From: a virus
Reading direction: 5' to 3' (one strand)
IMG/VR virus record: IMGVR_UViG_3300035698_004946
Span: 1-37,957 of that record
Length of the DNA stretch: 37,957 nucleotides
A program made the translations under genes and the position numbers. Of this stretch, positions 25,927 through 32,644 are shown piece after piece; the first letter of the stretch is position 1, and the number at the start of each line of letters is the position of its first letter. A model generated the notes under the pieces. The model made no database searches. It was not told the DNA's origin and saw only the letters and a program-made list of their open reading frames with translations.

Positions 25927-26148
25927 ATGGGAAAGCATTATAGTAAAGGAAACGGTGTTGGTGTGACCGTTAGAAATGGTAGATTAGACATAGCACTATC
26001 TATTTTTAAGAAGAAAGTAAAAAATTCCAAAATTCTCTTAGAATACAAACAGAGAATGGAATTTCAGAAACCGTCTGATAAGAAGCGCAAGGAGCGATCG
26101 ATCTCCAAGCTGCGTTCAAAAAAATATTCAAATAATCTAAAATATTAA
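25927..26148 (+). CDS. rpsU: Phage-encoded ribosomal protein bS21
   Basis: A 73-residue basic protein with the S21 family layout: a short strand (VTVRNGRLDIALSIFKKKV), then KNSKILLEYKQRMEFQKPS, then a Lys/Arg-rich C-terminal helix. The KPS motif followed by KKRKERSISKLR corresponds to the conserved KPS/KPT...RKR segment of bacterial S21. In bacteria bS21 sits on the 30S platform beside the anti-Shine-Dalgarno end of 16S rRNA and affects initiation. Phage copies, which I recall from SAR11 myoviruses and large phages, are thought to bias host ribosomes to phage mRNA. It lies between prohead proteins and scaffold, so it may be expressed late. A weak AT hairpin overlaps its end (26139-26158). Confidence 0.85.
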   Translation: MGKHYSKGNGVGVTVRNGRLDIALSIFKKKVKNSKILLEYKQRMEFQKPSDKKRKERSISKLRSKKYSNNLKY

Positions 26149-26179
26149 AAAGTATTTTAATTTTCTGTTAATATCGTGT

Positions 26180-26188
26180 ATACTTATA
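26180..26188 (+). promoter_or_regulatory. ATACTTATA, one-mismatch late motif before the scaffold gene
   Basis: The 125-base gap 26149-26273 is the largest in the head cluster and precedes the highly expressed scaffold and capsid genes. ATACTTATA differs at one base from ATATTTATA and lies 85 bases before the ATG. A downstream AACGAATACCT also occurs in the leader before the fibre gene at 37670. Confidence 0.35.
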
Positions 26189-26273
26189 ACTAACGAATAC
26201 CTATTACTATAGTGTAACACGACACAAATCTATATTGAAGTCACTTAATTGCTTCAGAGAAAAAGAGAAACAA

Positions 26274-27275
26274 ATGAGTGACTTGCTTAAGGAAGCTGTT
26301 GCAGAAGCGAAGTTAGTTCGCGAGACAGCCCTTGAAAATGCCAAACTGGTATTAGAAGAAGCTTTTACTCCAAAACTCCAATCAATGTTATCTAGAAAGC
26401 TACAGGCTGAAATGGATGATATGGATGATGATGATTACGAAAGTGATGATGAAGAGGATGGAGATGAAGTAGACGAAGCTAAATCAGAAAATGCAAACGA
26501 GACTAAAGCCGAAAATGGTGAAGTAGTTGATGATGAAGAATCAGACGACGAAGGCGAATCGATTGACGAAGATGAAGCAGTAGTAGAGAACGAAGACGAA
26601 GACGAAGCTGGGGATGATGACGAAGAAGATGATGACGATGGTCTTGATCTTGACGAAATCATAGCAGAATTGGAATCAGATGAATCTGTAAATGAAGATC
26701 ACAACGATGGCGATGAAGACGACGAAGTCGAATACGATGAGGAAGACGATACCGTTGACGAAAGTGATGATGCAGACGAAGATGATGAAGATGATGAAGA
26801 CCTTGACTTAGACGAAATCTTACGTGCTCTAGACGAAGCGGAAGAATTAGAAGAAAAAGAAGATTCAACACGAGAGCTTGAAACACTGCGTACCGAAAGG
26901 GTAGAACTTCAAGCTTCTTTAAAAGAACATCGTGACGTTGTAATATTCCTTAAGGATAAAATCAACGAAGTGAATCTTTTAAATTCGAAACTTTTATTCT
27001 CAAATAAATTGTTCCGTGCTTTCGATATGGACAATGCACAAAAATCACAAGTTATTGAAACTCTTGACAGAGCGAATTCAACACGTGAAGTTAAGCTTGT
27101 ATATGCAACCTTAGCAAAAGCATTTCCTAATTCGGTAGCCAAACGCGTTAAGATTTCTGAAGGATCAAGTTCTAAGACTATAGCATCGACTAAACCCAAA
27201 GCTGTAGACAAAGAAATTATCTCAGAAGTTAACATGCGTACGAGATTCCAAGAATTAGCTAACATTAAATCATAA
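26274..27275 (+). CDS. gp22: Prohead core scaffold protein (gp22)
   Basis: This is the internal scaffold around which the capsid assembles. I chose ATG 26274, preceded by AAAGAGAAA, over an upstream TTG at 26235 that adds a run without family character. The opening MSDLLKEAVAEAKLV and the segment AFTPKLQSMLSRKLQAEM are typical of marine T4-like scaffolds. Residues about 50-195 are extraordinarily acidic, long Asp/Glu runs with Ser and Ala. The C-terminal third is a helical region (LRTERVELQASLKEHRDVVI). Position immediately before gp23 matches T4. Many potential cut sites (LxE, AxE) are present, as expected for a protein removed by gp21. Confidence 0.88.
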   Translation: MSDLLKEAVAEAKLVRETALENAKLVLEEAFTPKLQSMLSRKLQAEMDDMDDDDYESDDEEDGDEVDEAKSENANETKAENGEVVDDEESDDEGESIDEDEAVVENEDEDEAGDDDEEDDDDGLDLDEIIAELESDESVNEDHNDGDEDDEVEYDEEDDTVDESDDADEDDEDDEDLDLDEILRALDEAEELEEKEDSTRELETLRTERVELQASLKEHRDVVIFLKDKINEVNLLNSKLLFSNKLFRAFDMDNAQKSQVIETLDRANSTREVKLVYATLAKAFPNSVAKRVKISEGSSSKTIASTKPKAVDKEIISEVNMRTRFQELANIKS

Positions 27276-27288
27276 AGAGGAAATAACA

Positions 27289-28899
27289 ATGAATACACAA
27301 GATATTCAAGGACTATTAGAAAGTTCAAATAACATTCAGCAACAAATTCTAGAGGCAACTCGCGGATTGAAGGCTAAATGGGAACCAACTGGACTTCTAG
27401 AAGGCTTTAAAACAGATTACGAAGCTCGTGGTATGGCCGTACTTCTGGAAAACCAAGCACGTCAATTGATTGACGAAACCACAAACGTTGGTAATTCCAA
27501 CGGCGCTGAACAATGGAATGGTGTAGCTCTTCCGCTTGTTCGTCGCGTCTTTGGTGAAATTGCTGCAAAAGAATTTGTATCAGTACAGCCAATGAATCTT
27601 CCATCCGGACTAATCTTTTATCTAGATTATAAGTATGCGACAAACCAAGCAGGTAAGCCTGCATATTCTGGCTCGTCACTATTCGGTGGAACAGGTCTTG
27701 CAGAAAATCGTACACAGACTGCTACTGGTGGTCTATATGATGCAGGTCGTTTCGGATATACATCGAACAACTCACAGGTAACAATGGTTGCATCTCCTAC
27801 AGACACTACGGCGTCTTGGAAAGATGTAAACTTTGATGCAGATCTTTCAGCTTCTGCTGCAGCAGGTAGACTTCATAAAGTTACCTCAGCTCTATCAGGA
27901 TATACACGTCCAGACTTAGAAGGCATTCGTGCTTTTGAAATCTCAGGATCAAATTTTGCTGCTGCTCAGAGTTACTATCCACGATATACTACTGTAGACG
28001 CTACAAACGTTTACTTTATTGTATCCGGATCAGCACCAATTACGCAAGTAGTTGTTGATTACCATGTGCAGCCTACGGATTCAACCCGTGGCGACTTTGA
28101 AGATCAATCAGACGGTACTGGAACTATTACTGACCTTGGAATTCCACAGGTTGATATGGAACTACGTAGCGAGCAGATTGTTGCGAAAACCAAAAGGTTG
28201 AAGGCAAGTTGGACACCAGAAATGGCACAAGACTTGAACGCGTATCACTCAATCGACGCAGAAGCAGAGCTTACTACATTGCTTAGTGATCATATCTCTA
28301 GAGAAATCGATCTAGAAATTCTTGATATGCTTATCAAGGGTGCACAGACTGTTGAATATTGGTCAGCTAAGGTTGGCTATGAAATCAATTCGGATCAAAC
28401 GGCATTCGTCGCGGATTCTAGTTCAGCATCAGCGTCAGCATACCAGAAAAATACTTGGTTTGCCACTCTAGGAATCAAATTGCACAAGGTATCTAATATC
28501 ATCCATCGTCTAACGATGAAGGGTGGGGCTAACTTCCTTGTAACATCTCCGGATGTAGCAACGATTCTAGAATCAGTTCCAGGATTCAATGTTAATACGG
28601 ATGGAAACTCAGCACAGTTTGCTGCTGGTGTTGAAGCTGTAGGAACAATTAGAAACCGTTATACGGTTTACAAGAATCCTTACATGGTTGAAAACGTAAT
28701 CCTTATGGGATATAAAGGCGCTTCATTCATGGAAACAGGTGCAGTGTACGCTCCATACGTACCACTTATCCAAACACCTGTTGTTCTGGATCCGACCAAC
28801 TTCACACCACGTAGGGGAGTTATGACCCGTTACGCTAAAAAAATGATTCGCCCAGAGTTTTACGGGAAAGTATACGTTGGTGATATGGACCAAGTTTAA
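27289..28899 (+). CDS. gp23: Major capsid protein (gp23)
   Basis: The HK97-fold capsid protein of T4-like phages, 536 residues. Recognisable blocks are GMAVLLENQARQLIDE, VALPLVRRVFGEIAAKEFVS, VQPMNLPSGLIFYLDY, LKASWTPEMAQDLNAYH with IDAEAEL, EIDLEILDMLI, and the ending RYAKKMIRPEFYGKVYVGD. The N-terminus (MNTQDIQGLLESSNN, then QILEATRG) is far shorter than the roughly 65-residue region removed from T4 gp23. LLE/S or ILE/A are possible cleavage sites. Residues about 115-290 hold a Ser/Ala-rich insertion that may be surface-exposed. AGAGGA gives a good ribosome binding site. A strong terminator follows 35 bases after the stop. Confidence 0.95.
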   Translation: MNTQDIQGLLESSNNIQQQILEATRGLKAKWEPTGLLEGFKTDYEARGMAVLLENQARQLIDETTNVGNSNGAEQWNGVALPLVRRVFGEIAAKEFVSVQPMNLPSGLIFYLDYKYATNQAGKPAYSGSSLFGGTGLAENRTQTATGGLYDAGRFGYTSNNSQVTMVASPTDTTASWKDVNFDADLSASAAAGRLHKVTSALSGYTRPDLEGIRAFEISGSNFAAAQSYYPRYTTVDATNVYFIVSGSAPITQVVVDYHVQPTDSTRGDFEDQSDGTGTITDLGIPQVDMELRSEQIVAKTKRLKASWTPEMAQDLNAYHSIDAEAELTTLLSDHISREIDLEILDMLIKGAQTVEYWSAKVGYEINSDQTAFVADSSSASASAYQKNTWFATLGIKLHKVSNIIHRLTMKGGANFLVTSPDVATILESVPGFNVNTDGNSAQFAAGVEAVGTIRNRYTVYKNPYMVENVILMGYKGASFMETGAVYAPYVPLIQTPVVLDPTNFTPRRGVMTRYAKKMIRPEFYGKVYVGDMDQV

Positions 28900-28934
28900 T
28901 CTTAATTGATTAGATAAATACTTAAAGATTAAGA

Positions 28935-28963
28935 GGGAGATCCTAACGGGTCTCCCTTTTTTT
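28935..28963 (+). terminator. Rho-independent terminator after the capsid gene
   Basis: GGGAGATCC (28935-28943) and GGGTCTCCC (28948-28956) form a nine-pair stem, with one G-T pair and a TAAC loop, followed by seven T. It ends the head-gene transcript. A 7-base inverted repeat (28900-28906 with 28928-28934) sits directly upstream and would extend the structure. Confidence 0.92.
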
Positions 28964-28976
28964 GTTTTGTTGAAAC

Positions 28977-29005
28977 TTACCCACATATCGTTAGTTACAT
29001 ATAAT
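28977..29005 (+). promoter_or_regulatory. Sigma70-like promoter for the small-gene run
   Basis: A perfect TATAAT is at 29000-29005. TTACCC at 28977-28982 gives 17-base spacing but only three of six -35 bases. It stands just after the terminator and before the GTG at 29023, so the accessory genes probably start a separate, host-RNA-polymerase transcript. Confidence 0.45.
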
Positions 29006-29022
29006 TCATAATAGGTAAATCA

Positions 29023-29235
29023 GTGAAAAGACGAGACATATTAAAAATGGGAGCTTTGCTTCCAATTGCACCATTGGCTAAGCTTGGTAATGATAGTGCT
29101 GTAAGCGACGTAAAAACAGTACCTACACCATACGAGCCTAGCGAATACGAACTTGATCTAGAACGGTTAGTTGAAATGATCAGAGCAGAAGGGGTTCCAT
29201 GTAAAATAGTAGATGCATCTGATGAGCCATTTTAG
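29023..29235 (+). CDS. Small protein with twin-arginine-like N-terminus
   Basis: A 70-residue protein starting at GTG 29023, with AGG eight bases upstream. The N-terminus KRRDILKMGALLPIAPLA has the layout of a Tat export signal: RRxxLK, an uncharged moderately hydrophobic stretch and a small-residue end. The remainder is acidic (YEPSEYELDLERLVEMIRAE, ending DASDEPF), with no cofactor motif. If exported, only about 45 residues would remain. The internal ATG at 29047 would remove the RR motif and is less likely given the ribosome binding site. The function is unknown. Confidence 0.6.
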   Translation: MKRRDILKMGALLPIAPLAKLGNDSAVSDVKTVPTPYEPSEYELDLERLVEMIRAEGVPCKIVDASDEPF

Positions 29236-29273
29236 ATTCAGCAGGCAAACCTAGAATTTTAAAGTGGAAAAAA

Positions 29274-29486
29274 ATGAAACCTCAAGTCATGTTAGATATT
29301 CATGGTAAAATTGATGAAGAGTATGAGCTATATGCTAAAACTGCCCAAGAACTTGCAATTGAATATAGAGATCATCGTGGAGAAATTATTTATATTTCTA
29401 GATATACAACATCACCTATTGTAATAAGTCCAATTACATTTACACCATCAAAGCGCATTATGATTCAATACGCATGGGGATATTAA
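29274..29486 (+). CDS. Small protein of unknown function (70 residues)
   Basis: It starts at an ATG after GGAAAAAA and reads MKPQVMLDIHGKIDEEYELY, with a helical first half and a beta-rich second half (IIYISRYTTSPIVISPITF). I recognise no family. It has no signal, membrane segment or Cys pairs. It is second in the small-gene run after the capsid terminator, five bases from the next gene, so it is probably early or accessory. Confidence 0.55.
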   Translation: MKPQVMLDIHGKIDEEYELYAKTAQELAIEYRDHRGEIIYISRYTTSPIVISPITFTPSKRIMIQYAWGY

Positions 29487-29490
29487 CAAT

Positions 29491-29727
29491 ATGAAAAACA
29501 CAACACAAATTTATGTATATACAGATACTGCTAAAGGTAAATCATCAATAGCATATTTGATACATAAGACTCTAGCAGAACATGGAATATCTTCAATGAT
29601 TACTGAAAATCCAGATGATGGAGATATGGGAGCAGTAATAGAAACTTTAGATAAAAGATTAAAATCTATTTCTCATTACCCCGTTCAAATAACAACTAGA
29701 CAATTAAATCACGGATCACACAGATGA
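29491..29727 (+). CDS. Small P-loop-like protein (78 residues)
   Basis: The start TQIYVYTDTAKGKSSIAYLI and the helix HKTLAEHGI look like the first strand, P-loop and first helix of a nucleotide-binding domain. The loop has GKS but Thr in place of the first Gly of GxxxxGKS, so binding may be weak or lost. At 78 residues it is too short for a full kinase. I recall similar short P-loop proteins in other phages without a known role. No Walker B motif is visible, apart from an acidic PDDGD run. It lies five bases after the previous gene. Confidence 0.55.
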   Translation: MKNTTQIYVYTDTAKGKSSIAYLIHKTLAEHGISSMITENPDDGDMGAVIETLDKRLKSISHYPVQITTRQLNHGSHR

Positions 29728-29752
29728 CAAAATCTTGTAACGGACGATATTA

Positions 29753-29950
29753 ATGTGTGTAGGCATGGTAGCTCCACCATTCTATGGTAAACAAATGATT
29801 AGACCTATGGTGTATTGTACCATAACAACTGGTGATTTGCCAAAGGATGCAATGAGAAAGTTAGAGGTTGCTAATCACCTATTAGATATGTCAATAGAAG
29901 ATACAATAGCAGAAGCAGAAACTAGAATTGAAGGGTTTATAAGAATATGA
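29753..29950 (+). CDS. Small protein of unknown function (65 residues)
   Basis: It opens MCVGMVAPPFYGKQMIRPMV and ends in an acidic helix (DMSIEDTIAEAETRIEGF). GGACGAT precedes the ATG. The stop overlaps the next ATG (ATGA). I recognise no family. The YGKQMIRPMVY stretch recalls the MIRPEFYGKVY end of the capsid protein only loosely, and I give that no weight. Confidence 0.5.
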   Translation: MCVGMVAPPFYGKQMIRPMVYCTITTGDLPKDAMRKLEVANHLLDMSIEDTIAEAETRIEGFIRI

Positions 29951-30168
29951 AACGAGAATTGAAAGCAACATGGACAATTGAGACTGCTAGTGAACTAAGA
30001 GTTAAAATGGGTATGATGCCTCTATGGTGGGAATGGTTTACAAAGCCGATCTGTGCATTTAAAATGTATAGACAATACAAGGGTCTAATAGATCATTTAA
30101 CACAATGTATGAAAAGCGAAATAGAACAACAAAAAAATGAACATTTTAGAAACACCAGAAAAGATTGA
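29947..30168 (+). CDS. Small protein of unknown function (73 residues)
   Basis: It starts ATGA across the previous stop. LKATWTIETASELRVKMG at residues 4-21 resembles the capsid protein segment LKASWTPEMAQDL, while the rest (PLWWEWFTKPICAFKMYRQY, then a charged helix) does not. It is aromatic-rich in the middle and may touch membrane or protein surfaces. There is no recognised domain. Its 3' end overlaps the next gene by 32 bases. Confidence 0.5.
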   Translation: MKRELKATWTIETASELRVKMGMMPLWWEWFTKPICAFKMYRQYKGLIDHLTQCMKSEIEQQKNEHFRNTRKD

Positions 30169-30442
30169 TATTAGTAGTTACATTTTAACACTAGAAGATG
30201 GTGATGAAATAATAGTATTTGGATACTATTCAATTAAGCCAAGTAGAGAGACTATGAAGAGTTTTGCGTATAAGGCAATGAGTGTTAGTTGTCCAAGACC
30301 CGAAGACTTATTAAATACAAATCTGAATATTCGTACGTATGATAAGGAAAATGAAACTGAATGGAATACTATTACTTCTAGGTTATTATCTATGGAAGTA
30401 AAAGCAACATTGGAACAAGATGGAAAACTTTATACAAAATAA
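30137..30442 (+). CDS. Small protein of unknown function (101 residues)
   Basis: It begins MNILETPEKIDISSYILTLE after an A-run without a clear Shine-Dalgarno site, inside the end of the previous gene. A mixed strand/helix pattern is visible (DGDEIIVFGYYSIKP, then a helix and MEVKATLEQDGKLYTK). It has no signal or metal-binding motif. Its TAA shares an A with the next ATG, so the two genes are coupled. Confidence 0.5.
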   Translation: MNILETPEKIDISSYILTLEDGDEIIVFGYYSIKPSRETMKSFAYKAMSVSCPRPEDLLNTNLNIRTYDKENETEWNTITSRLLSMEVKATLEQDGKLYTK

Positions 30443-30642
30443 TGGGATATAAAAAATTAATACGTAATTTGAGACTTAGAGACGAATCAGGTACTTCTAA
30501 TAATACGTTGGCTGATAGTATTACAGCTTCAATAAAATGTAGAGAATGTGGGGAGCACCTAACAGTTGAAATTGAGGATGGGATGACATGCCTATGTGGA
30601 ACCGCTAAATATACAAAGACAAATGGACGCACAAAAATTTAA
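30442..30642 (+). CDS. Small zinc-ribbon-like protein (66 residues)
   Basis: A C33-x2-C36 pair (CRECGE) and a C50-x-C52 pair (CLCG) with Gly spacing suggest a treble-clef or rubredoxin-like zinc site. The first 30 residues are basic and then Ser/Thr-rich. No known family is recognised. It is coupled to the previous gene by stop/start overlap and overlaps the next small frame by 20 bases. Confidence 0.55.
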   Translation: MGYKKLIRNLRLRDESGTSNNTLADSITASIKCRECGEHLTVEIEDGMTCLCGTAKYTKTNGRTKI

Positions 30643-30733
30643 AAGAGAATACCAGCATTTTTATAATGTAACAGAAGATCAATTGTTATGGAAAATGCTA
30701 GACGCGTTAAAGGAACACTGCGAGATATTTTAG
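30623..30733 (+). CDS. Possible 36-residue protein
   Basis: A short frame starts at ATG 30623 within the end of the zinc-ribbon gene and reads MDAQKFKREYQHFYN, then TEDQLLWKMLDALKEH, ending TAG at 30731-30733. It is a compact charged helix pair that fills the space before the ATP-grasp gene. The supporting evidence is packing and composition only. Confidence 0.4.
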   Translation: MDAQKFKREYQHFYNVTEDQLLWKMLDALKEHCEIF

Positions 30734-30748
30734 CTGTATATAAAAATT

Positions 30749-31573
30749 ATGAATAAAGTTAGATGGATAATGCAAGGTAATTTACTTTCAGATAATGATC
30801 TGGATAAATTACGAATTACATTTAAAAAATTGGGTATTGAATATGAAGAGGTACAGGTTATTCCATTTCTTCATACATCACCAAAACATACAGTAGATGA
30901 CAATGCGATAAACATTTACTATGGATCTACTACGTTAATGTCAAACATCCTGAATGAACAGGTGGACACTCCTGGTATATTTTTCGATCCAATCGAATTC
31001 AGTATGGAAAATTTTGCGAATAAATGGGGAAGAAAAAATATGCTTTCAGATAACCCACGTTTTATGACATTTAAAGAATTTTCAAATTCAAAAAGACCAA
31101 TTGACGAACAATGGTTTATTAGACCTGACGACGATTCAAAGGCATTTGCTGGAGATGTACTAAGATTTGGTGATATTCAAAGTTGGTACAATAATCTTCT
31201 TAAGGATGACATTATTGGATTGGGACCTGATACGAAAATTATGGTCAATGAAGCATACTCCATTAAAAAGGAATGGAGAAACCAAGTTGTAAACGGAAAG
31301 GTAGTTGCAAGTTCCAGATACAGAGAAAATCATGAACTATCTAAATCGGGAACAGATATCCCAGATAGCATGATTAAATTTATAGAAGATATGTGTAAGA
31401 TCTATACACCTCATGATGTATTTACAATGGACATTGCTCTTACAAATGAAGGTTACAGCATTATAGAATGTAACTGTTCCAACTCAAGTGGATTTTACGA
31501 AATGAATATTGAAGACTATGTAAGATCACTAACAGATTATGTTAGCAAACTATCTGTCCAACAATCCGCTTGA
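30749..31573 (+). CDS. ATP-grasp domain protein (R2K-clade type)
   Basis: The 274-residue protein has the layout of phage ATP-grasp ligases: an N-terminal strand/helix region, WFIRPDDDSKAFAG as the likely ATP-contacting strand, EWRNQVVNGKVVASSRYR, and a metal-binding C-terminus FTMDIALTNEGYSIIECNCSN. The D in TMDIA and E/N in IIECN match the usual acidic and Asn ligands. ATP-grasp enzymes join a carboxylate to an amine or thiol using ATP; R2K-clade members occur in many phages with unproven substrates. It ends 32 bases inside the convergent minus-strand gene. No obvious peptide substrate partner is adjacent, although several small proteins precede it. Confidence 0.75.
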   Translation: MNKVRWIMQGNLLSDNDLDKLRITFKKLGIEYEEVQVIPFLHTSPKHTVDDNAINIYYGSTTLMSNILNEQVDTPGIFFDPIEFSMENFANKWGRKNMLSDNPRFMTFKEFSNSKRPIDEQWFIRPDDDSKAFAGDVLRFGDIQSWYNNLLKDDIIGLGPDTKIMVNEAYSIKKEWRNQVVNGKVVASSRYRENHELSKSGTDIPDSMIKFIEDMCKIYTPHDVFTMDIALTNEGYSIIECNCSNSSGFYEMNIEDYVRSLTDYVSKLSVQQSA

Positions 31574-31859
31574 CAGCAGATCCAATTAGATCTGGAGTAA
31601 TGGGACCATGATCATGTATTGCCCCTCTTAAACCATTTAAAACCATTGGCCTATAGTGATCTTTAGTCAAAAAATCATTTTCTCTACCATGGGTTTTAAA
31701 TTGTTGCTCAACATATCGATCGATAATTTCTAGCAGAACATAAAGACTTTCATCTTCAGTTAATACGTTAGATGGATCGTTGTGCTTTCTAAGAGCAAAC
31801 CGCATAGATTTTTTAAGACTAGATCTTGTAATCTTTTTCCTTGGTTTATCGTCTACCAT
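31542..31859 (-). CDS. Unassigned 105-residue protein
   Basis: I chose the start MVDDKPRKKITRSS at 31859, with TAAAGAA upstream. The longer frame to 31961 runs through the neighbouring gene out of frame. The protein has a basic N-terminus, a helical middle (DESLYVLLEIIDRYVEQQF) and a conserved-looking end (NGLRGAIHDHGPITPDLIGS). I recall that ending from unnamed proteins of T4-like marine phages. It is the last gene of the minus-strand cassette and overlaps the end of the ATP-grasp gene by 32 bases. Confidence 0.65.
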   Translation of the reverse strand: MVDDKPRKKITRSSLKKSMRFALRKHNDPSNVLTEDESLYVLLEIIDRYVEQQFKTHGRENDFLTKDHYRPMVLNGLRGAIHDHGPITPDLIGSAVKRIVGQIVC

Positions 31860-32080
31860 TTCTTTAGTGTATTTGGGTCTATAGATGAATATGCATTCGG
31901 GTTTATATATTCCGGTTCTGCACCTATAGCTTCTAAGATTATATTTGCACGTTCTATGCATTCCCTACATATTGGCAGACGTTCACCACGTTCGGTTTGA
32001 ATAATTGGGACAGTAGTGGGATTAAACGAAAACCCTTCGTCGCATTTACCACACTCACCATAAGATAGGACGTATCCCAT
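31853..32080 (-). CDS. Small zinc-finger protein (75 residues)
   Basis: It begins MGYVLSYGECGKCDEGFSFN and has a second pair CRECIER, giving C10-x2-C13 and a later C-x2-C. This treble-clef-like layout suggests zinc binding. The C-terminus (GAEPEYINPNAYSS) is Pro/Asn-rich. Its stop overlaps the next minus-strand start by 7 bases. Early phage proteins of this type often bind nucleic acid or host proteins, but no target can be named. Confidence 0.6.
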   Translation of the reverse strand: MGYVLSYGECGKCDEGFSFNPTTVPIIQTERGERLPICRECIERANIILEAIGAEPEYINPNAYSSIDPNTLKKW

Positions 32081-32086
32081 TGAAAT

Positions 32087-32365
32087 TTACCAACTATTTG
32101 AAAATCGTATGTGAGTAATGTCTTTTGGAATTTTTGCAATTTCAACTTGATATCCTTGACTCATATCTGCACCCCATTCCGATACGCATTCGTCGATTGA
32201 AACGGATTGCCCAGGTTCTCCAACAGGATTTACACCTTCAAAGAAATCTTCAACTTCTTCAGGAAGATCAATACCGGCATCAGTGCAGGCAACCCAGACC
32301 TTTTCCATTTTTTCCCACTTTTTGTCTCTGGCTTTAAAGCCTTCCACACGCGTGCTCATTCCCAT
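32087..32365 (-). CDS. Unassigned acidic protein (92 residues)
   Basis: It starts MGMSTRVEGFKARDKKWEKM (a second ATG lies six bases in) and contains a helix with KVWVACTDAGIDLPEEV and a loop GVNPVGEPGQSV. The C-terminal VEIAKIPKDITHIRF suggests strands. No metal or membrane motif is visible. It sits between the zinc-finger and membrane genes in the same minus-strand cassette. Confidence 0.6.
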   Translation of the reverse strand: MGMSTRVEGFKARDKKWEKMEKVWVACTDAGIDLPEEVEDFFEGVNPVGEPGQSVSIDECVSEWGADMSQGYQVEIAKIPKDITHIRFSNSW

Positions 32366-32371
32366 TTTGTT

Positions 32372-32644
32372 TTACTTATGTGTTGTGTTCAGTGCAAGAT
32401 AGATTTTGTATCCTACATCTAAAAAAATTCCAAATCCTATTGATAGCGCATACATCAATTCATCTGCACCAGCTGCAAGACAAATTCCAGAATATAATCC
32501 GATTAGTAATATTTGAAGTGTTATTGTTCCTATCACAACTGGTAATCCCTTAGTTTTCAGTTTAACAGATAACATTATACCCATTTTACTTGTAGCTAAA
32601 AGAATTGCAGTTCCAAACAATCCTAACAGTAATGTGTTTACCAT
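32372..32644 (-). CDS. Small integral membrane protein (90 residues)
   Basis: At least three hydrophobic segments are evident: about 3-20 (NTLLLGLFGTAILLATS), about 33-57 (GLPVVIGTITLQILLIGLY and onward) and about 62-82 (ELMYALSIGFGIFLDVGY). The loops are short and basic. The size and topology would suit a holin or an early membrane protein, but no lysin is near. A minus-strand early gene would be unusual for a holin, so I leave it unassigned. Confidence 0.65.
   Translation of the reverse strand: MVNTLLLGLFGTAILLATSKMGIMLSVKLKTKGLPVVIGTITLQILLIGLYSGICLAAGADELMYALSIGFGIFLDVGYKIYLALNTTHK

Noticed and set aside
26139-26158. Terminator at the end of the S21 gene
   Set aside because: The stem is six A-T pairs only (AAAATA/TATTTT) and partly inside the gene; too weak to call in such AT-rich DNA.
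26235-26273. TTG start adding 13 residues to the scaffold protein
   Set aside because: ATG 26274 has a better ribosome binding site and begins with the family-like MSDLLKEAV.
26435-26886. Minus-strand frames of poly-Ser and Leu/His/Arg composition
   Set aside because: They are antisense readings of the Asp/Glu repeat codons in the scaffold gene.
31860-31961. Longer N-terminus for the minus-strand gene ending at 31542
   Set aside because: The added part is an out-of-frame reading of the neighbouring zinc-finger gene and has no ribosome binding site.
31782-32422. Plus-strand frames opposite the minus-strand cassette
   Set aside because: They overlap well-packed minus-strand genes that have coupled starts and zinc motifs; the plus-strand products are not protein-like.
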